Source: Acanthacorydalis orientalis (taxonomy: Eukaryota; Arthropoda; Insecta; Megaloptera; Corydalidae). From it: DNA of 64,000 nucleotides. A program made the translations under genes and the position numbers. The DNA lies in NCBI GenBank assembly GCA_034766995.1, contig CM068313.1, forward strand, positions 37,335,996 through 37,399,995, given 5' to 3'. The notes beneath the pieces are model-generated. The model saw nothing but the letters and a program-made list of their open reading frames with translations. It did no database searches and was not told the DNA's origin. This document shows, piece by piece, positions 1-15,769 of the stretch. Each line of letters opens with the position of its first letter. Positions within the stretch are counted from its first letter, which is position 1.

Positions 1-299
1 AAATTTAATAAAATCCAAATAGTTATATTGAAAAAGGATAATAAAACAGTTGAATGTCATTGTATTACTTATGAGAAACGTCACATTTTAAAAGACTGAA
101 TCGAAAATTATACGAAAAATACTATAAATATATTTATAAACACATAGATACATATATATAAAAAAAGAAGAAAGTATTTCCGTTACTACTACTTACGTAT
201 GCGTCATACGAGTCTGAGAAATAAATCACCAGTACTTACCTGAAAATAGAAAAAAAAGTCAATATATAACATACAGATATTAATAAAGATATATAAGCA

Positions 300-560
300 G
301 TCAGTCGGCTGAAACCAGTAATAATCCAATTACAGAGCATCGCGGAGTTGGAATGAAACGAATGCATTAATCCGATTTTAAGCCTCAGCACTCTAATATT
401 CAATAGAGATGAATTTTAGTTCCCATTGATCGTGTTGAAAATTTAAATGTCATTTGTCTCTATGCCCGCCTGAATAATTGAAAAGGTACAGCGTTTATTG
501 TTTCTGTCGTAGCGTGGTTTTATGTCAACTGTAATGAATAGATGGACAGGTCAGAGTTTA
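300..560. other. Unassigned GC-enriched stretch
   Basis: Moderate complexity sequence (for example CATCGCGGAGTTGGAATG near 339) with no long frame. It may be conserved non-coding DNA or an old repeat. Confidence 0.3.
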
Positions 561-654
561 AAAAACAAGTGTGGGTACGTAGTTAATACCTAATATAAAA
601 TATATAAGATTATGGACCACATAATATCATCATACTTTAAAATACATAGTACTA

Positions 655-1213
655 GGTTGGCAGAAAAATAATTGCGGTTTATGACCATCAAATTCATACA
701 CATTTTTCTCTTTTTCGATTTTCCTAGCTGTTTTAAGTGGTCTTGAACTATTGGATGACTAACGCCTAACTTTAGGGCAAGCTCTCGAATTGTTGTGTGT
801 GGTTCTGATTCAACTAACGTCTTCAGTTGGTCGTTATGAACTGTAGAAGCACGCCTTCATCTTCAAGGCTGTCGTCCCCAGCACGAAATTTTTGGAACCA
901 TCATTACACAGTACGTTCCTTAACAGTACACATACTAAAAGCATCGTTTAATTTACAAGCAGTTTCTGCTGCTTAATCACCCGCTTCGAACTCATACAAA
1001 AAATGCTCTTATTTGCTTCTTTTCCATCTTTAATTCAACAACCGAATTTGAACCAAAATTAATAATAAAATCAAAGTCGATGTTACCAAAATACAGACCG
1101 AAAAATGCACTTTAAAATGATATTAACATGAGGGCGATCAAAAGACACTTCCACTGAAAAAAATTAAGGTCAGAATTCAGAAAACAAAAATCGCAATTAT
1201 TTTCCTATCAACC
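655..1213 (-). mobile_element. Internally deleted mariner-family element
   Basis: Imperfect terminal inverted repeats (GGTTGGCAGAAAAATAATTG at the left; GGTTGATAGGAAAATAATTG read inward from the right) are flanked by TA on both sides (653-654 and 1214-1215), the standard mariner target duplication. At 559 bp it is less than half of an autonomous element. It retains only the beginning of a transposase frame on the minus strand, so it could move only in trans, if at all. Confidence 0.85.
690..1027 (-). pseudogene. Mariner transposase remnant, N-terminal part
   Basis: Read on the minus strand from ATG at 1027 the frame begins MEKKQIRAFFV. With stops and frame changes it then shows the mariner signatures AAETA, TVKERTV, WFQKFRAGDDSLEDE and a VSHP...HLK region, corresponding to the paired helix-turn-helix DNA-binding domain of mariner (SETMAR-like) transposases. 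The catalytic DDD domain is absent, deleted between the helix-turn-helix region and the left TIR. Not functional. Confidence 0.8.
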
Positions 1214-1237
1214 TAACATATCATATTCAGATACATA

Positions 1238-3500
<2,263 letters not shown>

Positions 3501-3542
3501 CTATATGTCGACACCGTCGGCACTCTCTTCTTCATTTTCAAG

Positions 3543-3580
<38 letters not shown>

Positions 3581-3665
3581 CCATTTATTTTCCTAACAAT
3601 ATTTTCTACAATATATTACGGCCCTGTCTACTGCAATATAATGTAATAAAAGCGGTCGATTTGTT

Positions 3666-3872
3666 TATAAAAGAATCACACGTCTGCCTTATTTCATCGG
3701 CGAGTTGAGTTCAGAGGGCACAGTGTACAGCAGACATATAACAATGCAAGTGCGGCGTATAAAGAGTTCGAGTCGGGGTCCACAACGATCTGATATTGAA
3801 AATGAATTGTTTTGTTGTCGAATGGGTTGGCCATTGTTTGCTCCATCGCTCAACGTCGAACGTTGGCGTTAA
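3666..3872 (+). promoter_or_regulatory. Candidate TATA promoter with a 42-codon ORF
   Basis: TATAAAAG at 3666-3673 is followed after about 35-45 bases by a GC-enriched stretch (GAGTTGAGTTCAGAG) that could hold a start site. An ATG at 3744 then opens a 42-codon frame (MQVRRIKSSSRGPQ, continuing to NVERWR) closed by TAA at 3870. The peptide is basic at its start, has no signal peptide and resembles no family I know. It could be a small gene, the first exon of a longer transcript, or chance. Confidence 0.3.
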
Positions 3873-4359
3873 TTGTTATTTGCACATACGTGTAGGCTGT
3901 ATAAGTTAACACAGTATTTTGAACAATGTTGTTATAAATCAACAGCTAACCAATTATCTGTATTAAAGACAAGAGAAAACAAACATTTTTCATTCGATCA
4001 TGTGTAACCAGAATACGGATACGAAATTATAATGTTTACTTTTAGGGTATATTTGATTAGTGCATGTTTTAAATTAATCATGAAAAATGTGAATATTTCA
4101 AAATTATTCAGTATTCTATTAGAAATCGTAACTTGTTAAATTTTCACCTAAAATCTCTACGGGGTTTATAAAAAAACAAAATGTTGCCTTTCAGTAAATA
4201 ATTTGAAATTAATTGCAAATTTTCAATTTGTCTGAGAAACATTCATCAATATGAGAAAACACTTAATGTATACAAACCATATATACACCAGATACGATTA
4301 ATATGTTGAATTGTCTTATATCGCTGGTAAGTGTAAAAAAAAATTGAAAAAAATTATAT

Positions 4360-4640
4360 ACACATTGTGATAGTTTTCCTCCGCATGCGGTCTATGAATG
4401 CGAGCATGGCTCGAAGTCAAAAAAAGAACATTGAAACGTATATTATACAAAGTTCGATGTCAGCTACATCACAAGTGGTAGACGAAACTATTTCCGGCTA
4501 TGACTCTAGGGCCAAAACAAATGACGTCATTTCTATCAATTCGCGTCTCACACTTCTACACATAAGCCGTTCAGTCAAAGCCCCCGACTTTATTTAAAGA
4601 GCGTTTGCAAGAACAGCATTCGCTGAAATCAAAAATGATT
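4360..4640. other. Unassigned GC-enriched island
   Basis: A 76-codon frame at 4367-4597 (plus, no domain recognised) lies in sequence of higher G+C than its flanks (CATGCGGTCTATGAATGCGA; TAGGGCCAAAACAAATGACG). Neither strand gives a known protein. It could be an old repeat or an unrecognised exon. Confidence 0.3.
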
Positions 4641-4736
4641 GCAAAGAATCTTTTTATTATAATTTGTATATGTAATGTGTATACATGTGTATGCGTATAT
4701 ATGAATGTGTGTATGAATATATACATAAATATATAC

Positions 4737-4883
<147 letters not shown>

Positions 4884-4889
4884 CATGCA

Positions 4890-5847
4890 CACATTCAGAG
4901 CATTTACATTTATTATTCATAAAAATTCATGTTATTTACGAACGGACAACTACTATTTAATAAAATATTTAGAAAATAACCAAGCATTAATGTTTAAATT
5001 CGTGAGGACAAATAGATTTTCTGTTATTTTAATATGGATTGCAATCAATTTTCAAATCAAAGTTTAGTTTAATTATTCTTTTATGGATAAATTAGTAAGA
5101 CCTTATAAACACCAATGTATACTTTTTCTGATTATTTCTAATCTAATGGGTTTTAAAGAGTATATTTTATAATTTATATTTTCTCTACATATGAAATTTT
5201 ATCATTTTAAATAACAATACAAGCAATAAAAACGTCGAGTTCTTTAATTACTTAATTAACAAAATCAATCAGAAAACTCTGTTAAGTTCTTAAAATATTT
5301 AAACAATTAAAATATTTATACATTTCTTACTTTTACAAGTCAAATACTTTTTTTAATTTATCAAAAATATGTTTCGTTTTATAAAATTTATTCAATACTG
5401 TACTTATTTCTCACGTAGATCTTTTTATAAACTAAACGTCTTCCATAACTGTTTCTCAGTTTTCTGTTCTTCAATACAAGTTTTTTTCTTTATATTTTTT
5501 TTTATAAAAAATCGATATTTTGTTAAAAACTAAATAAAAAAAATGCCTAACAATATTGAATTCCTAGATAATCTGTACTACAGTGATATAACGGCGAGTT
5601 CTTTTTTATATTTAACATGTACATACATTTTTTTGTTTATTTTTATGATTATTTATAACACTTGCGAGTTGCTTTTTTATATTTACTATCAATATTGAAT
5701 ATTTATCAATTAATGGTAAATTTAAAAATTTATAACGTAGTATTTATCTATATTTATGCATTAATTACCTTTTTGTTTTTATGAAATATTTACATTTATA
5801 AAAAATTTTGATTTACTAATAATTTTTCATCCCAAAATGTTTATAAA

Positions 5848-5888
<41 letters not shown>

Positions 5889-7200
5889 CTAGCACGATAA
5901 TTTTGTAGATTAAAATCTTTATATTAAATATGAATAATAACCATGACTAATATTTATCCTTGTGCATATTTTCATCCGTCTTTATAAGGTAAACGGCAAA
6001 ATAGTACCATAACTTAAACACAATTGCTCTCTTTTACAATCAAAAACTTGAAGAAACATTACTCAATCGTTTAATTGCTTTAATGAACAATGCTAATAAA
6101 ACTGACCACACTACTAGTTATTATGATTCAGTGCAAAGACAGAAAAAATGAATATAACGAATTAAAGTTAATTAGTCCGACATCAATATAAATGACACTA
6201 GTGTTTTTTATGTAGTGTAAGGACCGTGAATTTAAGATTCGATTAGAATGTCAATATAATTATATCAATTGGTAGAATCAAGTTAGATGCAAATTGATTT
6301 TAATTTTATTAACATGTAATCATCAGTTTGTAATGACATGAGTAACACATTGGTGTAAAGATTCATACAATATCATTAGTTCTTTTATTTACTATGGCAT
6401 TTGTTGTTAGTTATTGGCACAGAAATATATTTATTGCTTAACAAATTAAATATTCTTTGTATGTGTGTAAGTAAAGATGCAGTGACATACTAATATCTCC
6501 TTTATATATTTTTCTAGTTTTTGCAACAGTGAAAAAATGTGGCGCATAAATAAAAGGAACACTGATATGAATGTACCATTGTAATATATCTCTAATAGAT
6601 TAATGAATTACACATGCAAGCATAACTGCATTTAGATAACTAAAGAAATAAAACATATTTTTAGTACAAGTAATACATTAAATACCAAGAATTTAATATT
6701 ACAATCTCTCACAATATAGGACAAATATTCTTTTGATAATTTTTAACGCATTTGATTCTATGTAGTCGTAATAAATAAAGTTATTGATACATTTTTATCG
6801 GATTTTTGCACTTACTGGATTCTATTTTCATAATAAATATTCAGTAATATAAATATACAAATATTTTAAAATAACGACGTTTAAATATTACTATTTTATA
6901 CAAACCGTTACAATTTAAATAATTTCAGTATAAATTAATACTGAATTTATGAAAAGTTACATACATACTCGTACATATTTATAAATCTTATGTTCGATTG
7001 TGCATAAACGTGATTTTTTTTATTTTAATCTCTAAAAGATAAAATATTTAATAAAAGTGAAACTTTAATAATTATTAAAATAAATTTTCAGCAAATATAG
7101 AAAACATAAAGTAAGGATCATTTTTTATATTACCATGTGTTGTGTTTGGTAATTAACTATTACTTGACTGGCAATTAATAATTCCAAGATTCAAAAGTAT
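4890..7200. other. No gene seen
   Basis: Uniformly AT-rich with only the CT/TA array at 5849-5888 standing out. Confidence 0.5.
5849..5888. repeat. (CT)n(TA)n
   Basis: A CT block changes into a TA block without a spacer. Confidence 0.9.
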
Positions 7201-7225
7201 CTTTATATATATATATATATATCTT

Positions 7226-7640
7226 CATCGTCATCAGACTCTGTCAATCCACTGCTGTATATATGTCTCCCATGACTTTCCATATTGTATGATTGCATGC
7301 CTCTCTTTTCCACTGATTTACAATAATTTTCCTTATCCCACCTCTTTCTTGGTCTTTTTATATTCCTTGGTTCCCAGTTAATAATTTCTATTGTTCATCG
7401 GTTGTCTTCTCTTTTTGTAACATGCCCCGTCTATTTTCATTTCAGACTCTTTACTCTTCTTACCACATCTGTCACTCCTGTCTGTTTTCGTATCCATTCA
7501 ACTCTTTTCCAATCTCTTATTGTTATTCCTAGCATGCATCTTTCCATACTTCCCTGTGTTGTTTGGAGTCTGAATGATTTTGGCGTTAATCACACATGTT
7601 TCGCTGTCGTAGGTAAGAACTGGTAGTATACATTGATCAA
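7226..7640 (-). mobile_element. Non-LTR retrotransposon (LINE) 3' fragment
   Basis: On the minus strand the sequence decodes, with several frame changes, to the end of an endonuclease/reverse-transcriptase polyprotein: DQCILPVLTYDSETC, a degenerate WAGH-to-NRW segment and the terminal SWETYIQQWIDRV followed by a stop. LTYxxETW and Y(V/I)QQW are recurrent C-terminal motifs of invertebrate LINEs. The fragment is 5'-truncated and lies between two TA arrays. Confidence 0.7.

Positions 7641-7649
<9 letters not shown>

Positions 7650-7697
<48 letters not shown>
7650..7697. repeat. (TA)n beside the LINE fragment
   Basis: About 24 units; a shorter run (7203-7222) lies on the other side of the LINE remnant. 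Confidence 0.9.
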
Positions 7698-7703
<6 letters not shown>

Positions 7704-8603
7704 TGAACCCAGGGTTGCTTAGTGCAGATAAAAGCTTACATGCTAAAAAATCTTTTGAATGTATCGTGGATTGCAAAGAAGTGGAGAATTTGCTGTAGTT
7801 TCCAATAATTCGGTTTTAAATAATTTAGCCTTCAAAGTTCCAGTGTCACTGAACATATCCTTCCTCTTACTTTCATAGAAATATGTTTTATTTCGATGAA
7901 ATTACTATTTAAATTTTTAATATACATTTCATGAATGTAATGTATCGATTAATATTAATTATTATTATTTATAGATTAATAAGGGTAGTTATTGAAATCC
8001 CCCTATAAATTAATTTGTTATAGAATCCTCACTTTTAAAATTAATATTAATGCAATCTGGCAGAAACAGAATAAACTTGAAGACAGAATTTATAAAACTA
8101 CAATTTAATGTTTTCTTACTGCAAACTGCTAATTAATGTGTGCATTTATTGCAACTAGCAATTATATTCATGCCAGTGTTGCGTTGTTTCCGTTTAATTC
8201 TTAAACATGACCTTTCAGTACACATTACATGAGTCATTATCTTCTTTTTTATTTGTGAACGATTCCAGACAACCGTTTTCTAATGGATTATAGACACGTA
8301 CAGGCATCTGTTTCCTCCAAAAACTAATTTTGCGCGAATACATTTATTCAATACATTAAATACCAACGAAATGTAAAACCTACCAGGATGAATTCTAATA
8401 ATTGTCTGTAACGCTATGTTGTTTTATATACGAATACATTTCTGTACTAATTAACAATATATAGTTAAGAATATGAAATTTAAGAAAACAGTTTCACTTT
8501 TAAACTTTTTTATTCGATGATATGTAACAAAAAGAATGTGAATGTTTTCATATGAAAAATATTTTAATGGAAGCCTTCGTCGTATGCACATTGTATTTAT
8601 ATA

Positions 8604-8607
8604 TACA

Positions 8608-8678
<71 letters not shown>
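8604..8678. repeat. (ATAC)n(TA)n
   Basis: A tetranucleotide ATAC block of about 8 units precedes about 21 TA units. Confidence 0.9.
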
Positions 8679-8681
<3 letters not shown>

Positions 8682-9405
8682 ATAAAGAAATGCGTCGGTT
8701 TGTTTAATTTGGGAAAAAATATAAAATATTTTTATCTATTAATGGATGATTAAAAACTAGACCCTCTTACTTTAACCACATATGTACTAAAATTTGAAAC
8801 GTCGATTTAACACGCATCATTTTTATTACAGTAAGGAGACAAAGACATTCACATAAACAAATACCACATGTCTCTGTATTTACATCCGCCTCTTCTTCAT
8901 ATCAAATTACAAATTTTGTATAGAGATAAAGCATAATATTTTTATGTGTGGCAAATCGTAATAAGACCGTCGGCCTAAGAATTATATAGGTCCCGCGTTT
9001 CAATTTTCATGTACAAGATATAACGAAATACAACACACTGAGAGGTGAACAGAGAGAAATAATTTATGATAAAATTATGAAATAATAAACATAATATATT
9101 CATTTACTTAATACTTATTGTAAGTTTCACGTGTCTTAGCTCATCACTTAATCTAAAATTGACCTTTCAGGTCTTTAACATGATGTCAGAATAAAAAGTA
9201 ATCACAAGATCAAACAATGAACTTAGAAGGAAACTCATGTACACGTACTATACAATGAAATTAATATTCTTTAAAAGGCATGTTAAATTCACACTATTAT
9301 TGTTCTTATACATTTTAAAATGGCGCCTACACAATAGTTACTTTCAACTTTACTTTTTATCGATCTAACGTGATGATGAACTGTAAAAGTGAGCTTTAAT
9401 AACTG

Positions 9406-9443
<38 letters not shown>

Positions 9444-10893
9444 GTAAATGTAACTTTCAATATGCAAATTTGCTTGATAAACAATTCAATATTATTTAAC
9501 CAACAACTTAATTTTAAATAGTATATAAGTGGTCAAATGGTGTTAGAAAACATTTTAGATCGTTTTTTTTTTGCTTTCATTAACTTTTACAATACAATGT
9601 AAATTTAAATAAGTGTATGAAGTGAAATATCTGCGTTAACGCACTTTGGATCTATTTATTTGCCAGAAGTACATTGGACTCAAGTATTAATTAAAATTAT
9701 TATATTTTATTTGTATAAAAAACGTCTTTAGAATATGTATCAAGTTGAAAATGATTAAAGTACACTGAAGTACTTTGTTGCTAAAAAAAAAACAAATATA
9801 AAACATACATGGAGTCCCATTAAATACTACGCAACAGATACAGATTCTAAAATAAGAGTTCATGTTTTACTATTTTCAAATGTAAATGTAGTTCATTTAG
9901 AAAACTTTTATTTTCTAAATGTACTCTGAAAGTACTAAATATTACAAAACATTTTTATCATTAAAACTAACAAATATTTTCATTAAAAACAATTCTTTTC
10001 AAGAAGCATTTTATAAATAACATTGAATCTGTGCACATAATGTTACTGCATTCAATAACTAGTTATTTTAATTTATATAAATATCTCAATTATCTCAAAT
10101 GAATGTGGCATTGCTTTAAATAAATGTGTTCGACTTTTCCAACAATGTTTTCAATCTAGGTAACTACTTACTGGTTCAATAAAATATGGCAGTGAATGTA
10201 TTAGGTTTTAATGATTTGACATTTTAACTAATTCGCAAGCATTTTTGTAACAAGATATAAATCGGTTAAACAAATTATAAGAATTATATATTCAATAGTA
10301 TAGTTAATAATCAATAGACTTTAATATGTATTTAAAACAGAAACAATTTATTTTAATTCAAATTACTATTTCTATGTAGTAATTGGTTTTATTGTAAATA
10401 CAGCTCTATAAATGCCATTCTATAAATAATTTATATACTAATTACAATGAAATATCAATTTATCTGTTTATGTACTTTAATTTACGTGTAATAATATAAA
10501 AGGATTTTTTGTGACTTTTTTTACACCGTGAAAGAAATTAGTACAAGAAATAAAGAGATTTCCTCGTGCATTACTCTGGTATATACTATATTTTACCAAT
10601 TTTCATTATAGTACGTTTTTAGTATCTATGTATATATTTATACATAATTCATTAAACACATTTAGACTATTTAGATGTTTATTTACCAAAACAAATAGTT
10701 ATCTATGTCTTTGTTTGTGTATTAGAGAACACAGATTTTTATAATTTAATGTATGTCCTTTTACAAACACATGTTTTCGAAAAACTTTAAAAAATGTATA
10801 TTTATAAATTAATTACTAAATTTTAGGATATTATAAAGCATATATAAATAATACTTTTAAAGTTATAAATCATGTTTAATAAATTCTAATTCA

Positions 10894-10974
<81 letters not shown>
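10894..10974. repeat. (CT)n(TA)n
   Basis: About 13 CT units followed by about 28 TA units. Confidence 0.9.
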
Positions 10975-10981
<7 letters not shown>

Positions 10982-11235
10982 AAAGATGTATTCATCCCGG
11001 AAAAATAATATTTACAGATGCACATTTAAATGAAAGACAAATGAGAATAATATTTTTTTTTATTTCCAGTAAGCGAATAAATGAAAAATGTTTTGAGTTT
11101 GTTGTTCTACCGAACCGATCTTGTTATTTATTTTCTTAAATAATTAAAAATAGAACAGCTTACAGCTCGTATATACGATCCGTTAATATTTTACTACACT
11201 ACACGAGATAATTTAATATACAGTTTATGTTTATA

Positions 11236-11238
<3 letters not shown>

Positions 11239-11304
<66 letters not shown>
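11239..11304. repeat. (TA)n
   Basis: About 33 uninterrupted units. Confidence 0.95.
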
Positions 11305-11308
<4 letters not shown>

Positions 11309-12029
11309 GTAAATATTAACAGAATTAATAACTGATACACAGAGGTCAAAGTAGTCAAATACAGTCATAGAGCTGATAATAATTTTATAATATTTAAATA
11401 AGAGTGATATATTAATTATCATTTTAGAAGTTAATAGTTATCTTACTTTAATAACATCAAATCTAAAAACAGTTAATATACATACAAAACAGATCGGTGG
11501 AAAAGTCTAATTTAAGATTCATTTCTAAGTTTTATTATACTTTTTTTATTAGTAGATAAAAACAGTATTTAATAAGCAAAGAATATTTATTTAAGCTATT
11601 TATGTAATATTACATGGTGAAATTTTGAAATATTTATAATCTTTTTTAATACATTCTTTGAACACTTCAACGATACCAATAACTAGTGATAAAAATTTTC
11701 ACATGCACTTGAGAAAGAATTCTTTATTTGCTTTGCCTGAAATTAGATTACTTGGTTTCATTGTAGAATTTGGTAGGGTTCACAACCTCACAAGTAAATA
11801 AATGTTGTTAATGAAACATTTGAAAAAAATTGATTATGTTTAAAAGAATAAATAAAAAAAATATGTGCTTTAATAAAAAATGTCCATGATTATTTTAAAG
11901 TATATTAGAAAGAAAAATGATTAAAACATTATAATATAAACTGAACACATTATTATCGAAGCGTTTATGCAATTTAAATTTTTGGATTGTATTTTAATCT
12001 TGGATGCCTACATTGGATGCCTACTTGGA

Positions 12030-12160
12030 TGTTTACATTTTTCGACGATTGGTTTTTACATTCATTATCTTCAAGTAGATTGTTTCAACTTTAGATCAAA
12101 CGATTTATATGAAGATGACACACACGATGAAACTTGTTGAGGAAAACGGAAATGTATAAA
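12030..12160. repeat. Fold-back repeat of the TCATCATCTTCAAGTAG type
   Basis: TTCATTATCTTCAAGTAGAT is followed about 35 bases later by TATATGAAGATGACACACA and GATGAAACTTG. The halves are weakly inverted around 12095. Confidence 0.45.
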
Positions 12161-12908
12161 ACATAAATAATTAATTAAAGCATGAGTAAGACCAGTACAC
12201 ATGTAGATAGAACAAGAATTATTAATTACTGATGTTTATAACTTCTGAATAACTCTATGGATAAAATAAATTAAATGAAAATTAAAGCAACAGCAAGAAA
12301 AGCGTGCGTTATTTCTTTATTTTGATAGTAAATACAAAATTTTGTCGATTGTATGCAAAATGTAAGTGTACTTCAGATTATTGCATTTGAAAAACTGAAT
12401 CTAAACGATAAAAGTAGTGTTAAAAATTCACGAACACATAATGAAATTTTAAGTAATCTTTACCGATTGTAGAAATTATGAATTCAACTGTACTGCTATA
12501 TTACATTGCGCTATACTTGCATATCGCTGAATAAACAACAACCATGTTATTTATAATGTTCATAAGTAAATAATGAAATACCTAAGTACTATCTGAACTA
12601 AGAAAGTGTCGTTGAAAAATATGTTTATGATATGATTTAACTTCAAACACGTATTACAATCTTTGATAAGGTAAAACTAACACGTAATCTTACCTCTCGT
12701 CCAAAGTGGTTTTTAGTTTAAAACAATCGTTGGTACGAATTCACTTTTCTATAAAATGGATACTGCACCTTTTTATTTCAATATAAATGCGATTATTTCA
12801 CATCGGAAACAATAAATCTCTGCATAATTAATAAACATTTCTTCTTACGATAACAGTATCCGCTTAAAATATAATATGACCATGAAAACAGTATAAAATG
12901 TTTTCATA

Positions 12909-13199
12909 AATTATAGCAATGATTCTCAAAATTCGTAACAACTTGGCTCCCTAAAATACTAAATTAATTGTAGCTTTCCCCACGAATAAAAAATTAAAGA
13001 GGTTAAAATTGTGCATTAAATCGATTTTATTATTTTTAATAGTTAGTAATTACTGGAAATATATAAAAAAAAATTGGAAAGTATAAAATTTCGGTAAAGA
13101 AACGTGTACCTGTGGTTTGGTCAATTAAATGTTAATAAGAAACATATTTGTAATTTACCCCTCATTTCTTACTGGGAACGAAGGTATTTTAATACATAC

Positions 13200-13269
<70 letters not shown>

Positions 13270-14385
13270 CAATTCAACTATGATTTTCCTTATATTGCTT
13301 GCAACTCTCGGAGAAGGGTGAGGGGATACTGTTTGAGACACTGTTGCGGGCCCGGAACATTTGTACGATAATCAGAATCAATACCGATTATTTTATGTAC
13401 TCATCAAATAAGTAAACAAATCAACTACAAAGAAGAAGTAAAACTTTGTTATTGATTTTGAATTTTTTTCAGTAATATCATATCTTGTTCTCTTCACTTT
13501 ATTACGCGTCGTTTTAAAATTTAACTGCGTCGCCGGATGGCAATATCAATCGTCACATTGTTCATAAAATCATCGATGCGAAAAAAAAATAACATTTCTA
13601 GTGAAGTTACACAAACGCTAAACGCTGGACTAGTAGACTACCTGTTTTACACGCTGATGTGCCATATCATTGCGCAGTTGTTAGGAGCAAGACGGACGGT
13701 TCAATGACCTCAACTTCCACTATTCGGCATCGAAAACCTACATGCGACGACTTCAGTAAACTGTCAGTGTCGTCTTCATGAACATATAAATATTTACATT
13801 GGTAGCAATAATGAAGACCGAAAACTGATGTAATGTTTTTCATATCAATTGTTCAGATATGATGGATTATCTATCAAGAAATATGATATCTTGTAATTTT
13901 CAAGTTACTGTCCTAATTTCGTGTAACGGTAACGACAAATCAGTACATTAAAAAGTGCATTAAAACAACACAAACGAAATGCGTCGTCTTTTCTGAAGAG
14001 CGCACAGATGAGAACAAGTTATTACAACATTTCATAAATTTATTTTTGATATAAACTCTAAATTAGTGTACTTCTGTTTCGTGGAACCCTGGGGTTCTAC
14101 ACAACCTCTTCAGGTGTTCTATGAGTTAGAGTTAAAATTCAGAAGAATTTTCGAAAAAAAAATCTGAGTTCGAATAGTTAATTCATAATAATTTATTTTA
14201 TTTCTATAAACATCTATTATAATCTATGATTATGCAGTGAACCTATTTATGAGTACACATCACGACTCTGTACAATCAATGATTTTTTAACTTTTTTCTT
14301 CTAGGGATGGTAGGGGTTCCGCAAACAAAAATATAATTTTCAGGGTTCCGCGAATCGACAAAGTTTGAAAACCACTGCTGTAAAT
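12909..14385. mobile_element. Degenerate hAT-like element (TIR pair)
   Basis: The left end (TATAGCAATGATTCTCAAAA) and the right end read inward (ACAGCAGTGGTTTTCAAAC) form an imperfect inverted repeat of roughly 30-40 bp of the CAGTGGTTCTCAAAC type seen at many hAT ends. Interior stretches such as GGAACCCTGGGGTTC near 14079 and GGGTTCCGCGAATCG near 14343 are also typical. No convincing transposase frame was seen. A TA array is embedded at 13201-13267. Confidence 0.5.
13201..13267. repeat. (TA)n inside the hAT-like element
   Basis: About 30 units located between the two putative hAT ends. Confidence 0.95.
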
Positions 14386-14389
14386 GGAA

Positions 14390-15769
14390 ATTCCATTAGA
14401 TAAATCTTTATCGACAATTTAAATAAAATATGTTTAAGTGCTTTAAGTACCACTTGCGAATAAAAAAGCAAGATATCGATAAAATAATCGCAAATAATTC
14501 TTTATATTTGTTTAAAAATAATATACATCAAAATCATAAACCAAACGTAAAAAAATTTTTTTCTTGTGGACCTTTGGATCCGGATAAAATGTGAAGTTAA
14601 TTTGAATCAATTTTTTATAGATTACAATTGTTTTTTTTTAGTAATTACATTATTCACTATTAGATTGCTTCTTTATTATCCTGCTTTCATTAGTTTACAC
14701 TTCTGAAGCATACACAAACGGCGAGATAAGTCTAATAGTAAATTTAAAACAATTTCATTATTAAAAACTACTGGAAATTGCAGGAAAAATATTTATAGAC
14801 GATTGTTCTCCTTCCCAACAAAAGAAAAATGAGCACTTTTAAAATAACATAGAATTCTTACTATGCTGTGAGGTAATGCAATGCATATTCAAAATAAGAA
14901 TAAAAATAAGTATAAAATTTATTTGAGTTACAATAAAAAAAATTAGCGCAAAAAAGTTGCGAAAAAAGAAAATGTTTCCGGAATGTTTCCTTAATTAATG
15001 CTATAAATTCTTTAATTTCATATGGTTTTATAATTTTATTACCACCTACGTAATGGTTATTATTTTACAATAAATGTAAATGTGAAGAACTATTATGATT
15101 ATCTTTTATTTAGTGGTGTACTACTTATGGTATATGTAATTAGCATGTACTAGTTCCAATATATAAGTAAAACAATTATTCAAGAGAATGTCAATTTAAC
15201 AATAAACATTTACTATTCAAGATGACGACACGTCTTCTTTATTCTAAATAAACTAAATTGTTATAATATGAAGGCAATAGATTTGAAAATTACTTTTCGA
15301 AAAAGCAAAGGCTGTGAACCACTCCTTTCTGATTGTTAACTACTTGAATAGAATGGTTGCGTGTTTACGATGAATAAGACCCAGAGAAATTTATCAATCT
15401 TGCGGTTATAGTGTCTATAAAGATAGAAAGAAAAAATTAATGTAATTGTTAAAAGAAATTCCAATCACTTTTTACAAATTTGAACGAAATTTATTTCAAA
15501 GCAATCTGATTTTTTTTCATTAAAAGTTTATTTTCCTACGTGATACGTTTTCAGATAATTAATATCAAAAACGTACTTTTTTCGCGAACACTACTTTTAT
15601 TGATACTATTTTTATTTTTATAATTTATGTAAGCACTTTTGATAAATTTATATTCTTTTTAATATAATATTCGTTTTACACGTTTATTCGATGCACAAAT
15701 TAATTTGGTTAATACAGTTTATAAAAAAATATTTTTTTATAGAAAAATTAAGTAATTTCAATCTTCAAA
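14390..15769. other. No gene seen
   Basis: AT-rich. The TGGACCTTTGGATCCGG stretch near 14568 is the only GC-balanced piece and resembles repeat debris. Confidence 0.4.

Larger units (their letters stand above)
7700..12000. other. No gene seen
   Basis: AT-rich non-coding sequence with four simple-sequence arrays (8604, 9408, 10894, 11239). No splice-flanked coding segment was recognised. Confidence 0.5.

Noticed and set aside
7402..7626. 74-codon plus-strand frame (MSSLFVTCPVYF...)
   Set aside because: It is the antisense of the LINE C-terminal remnant, which reads on the minus strand.
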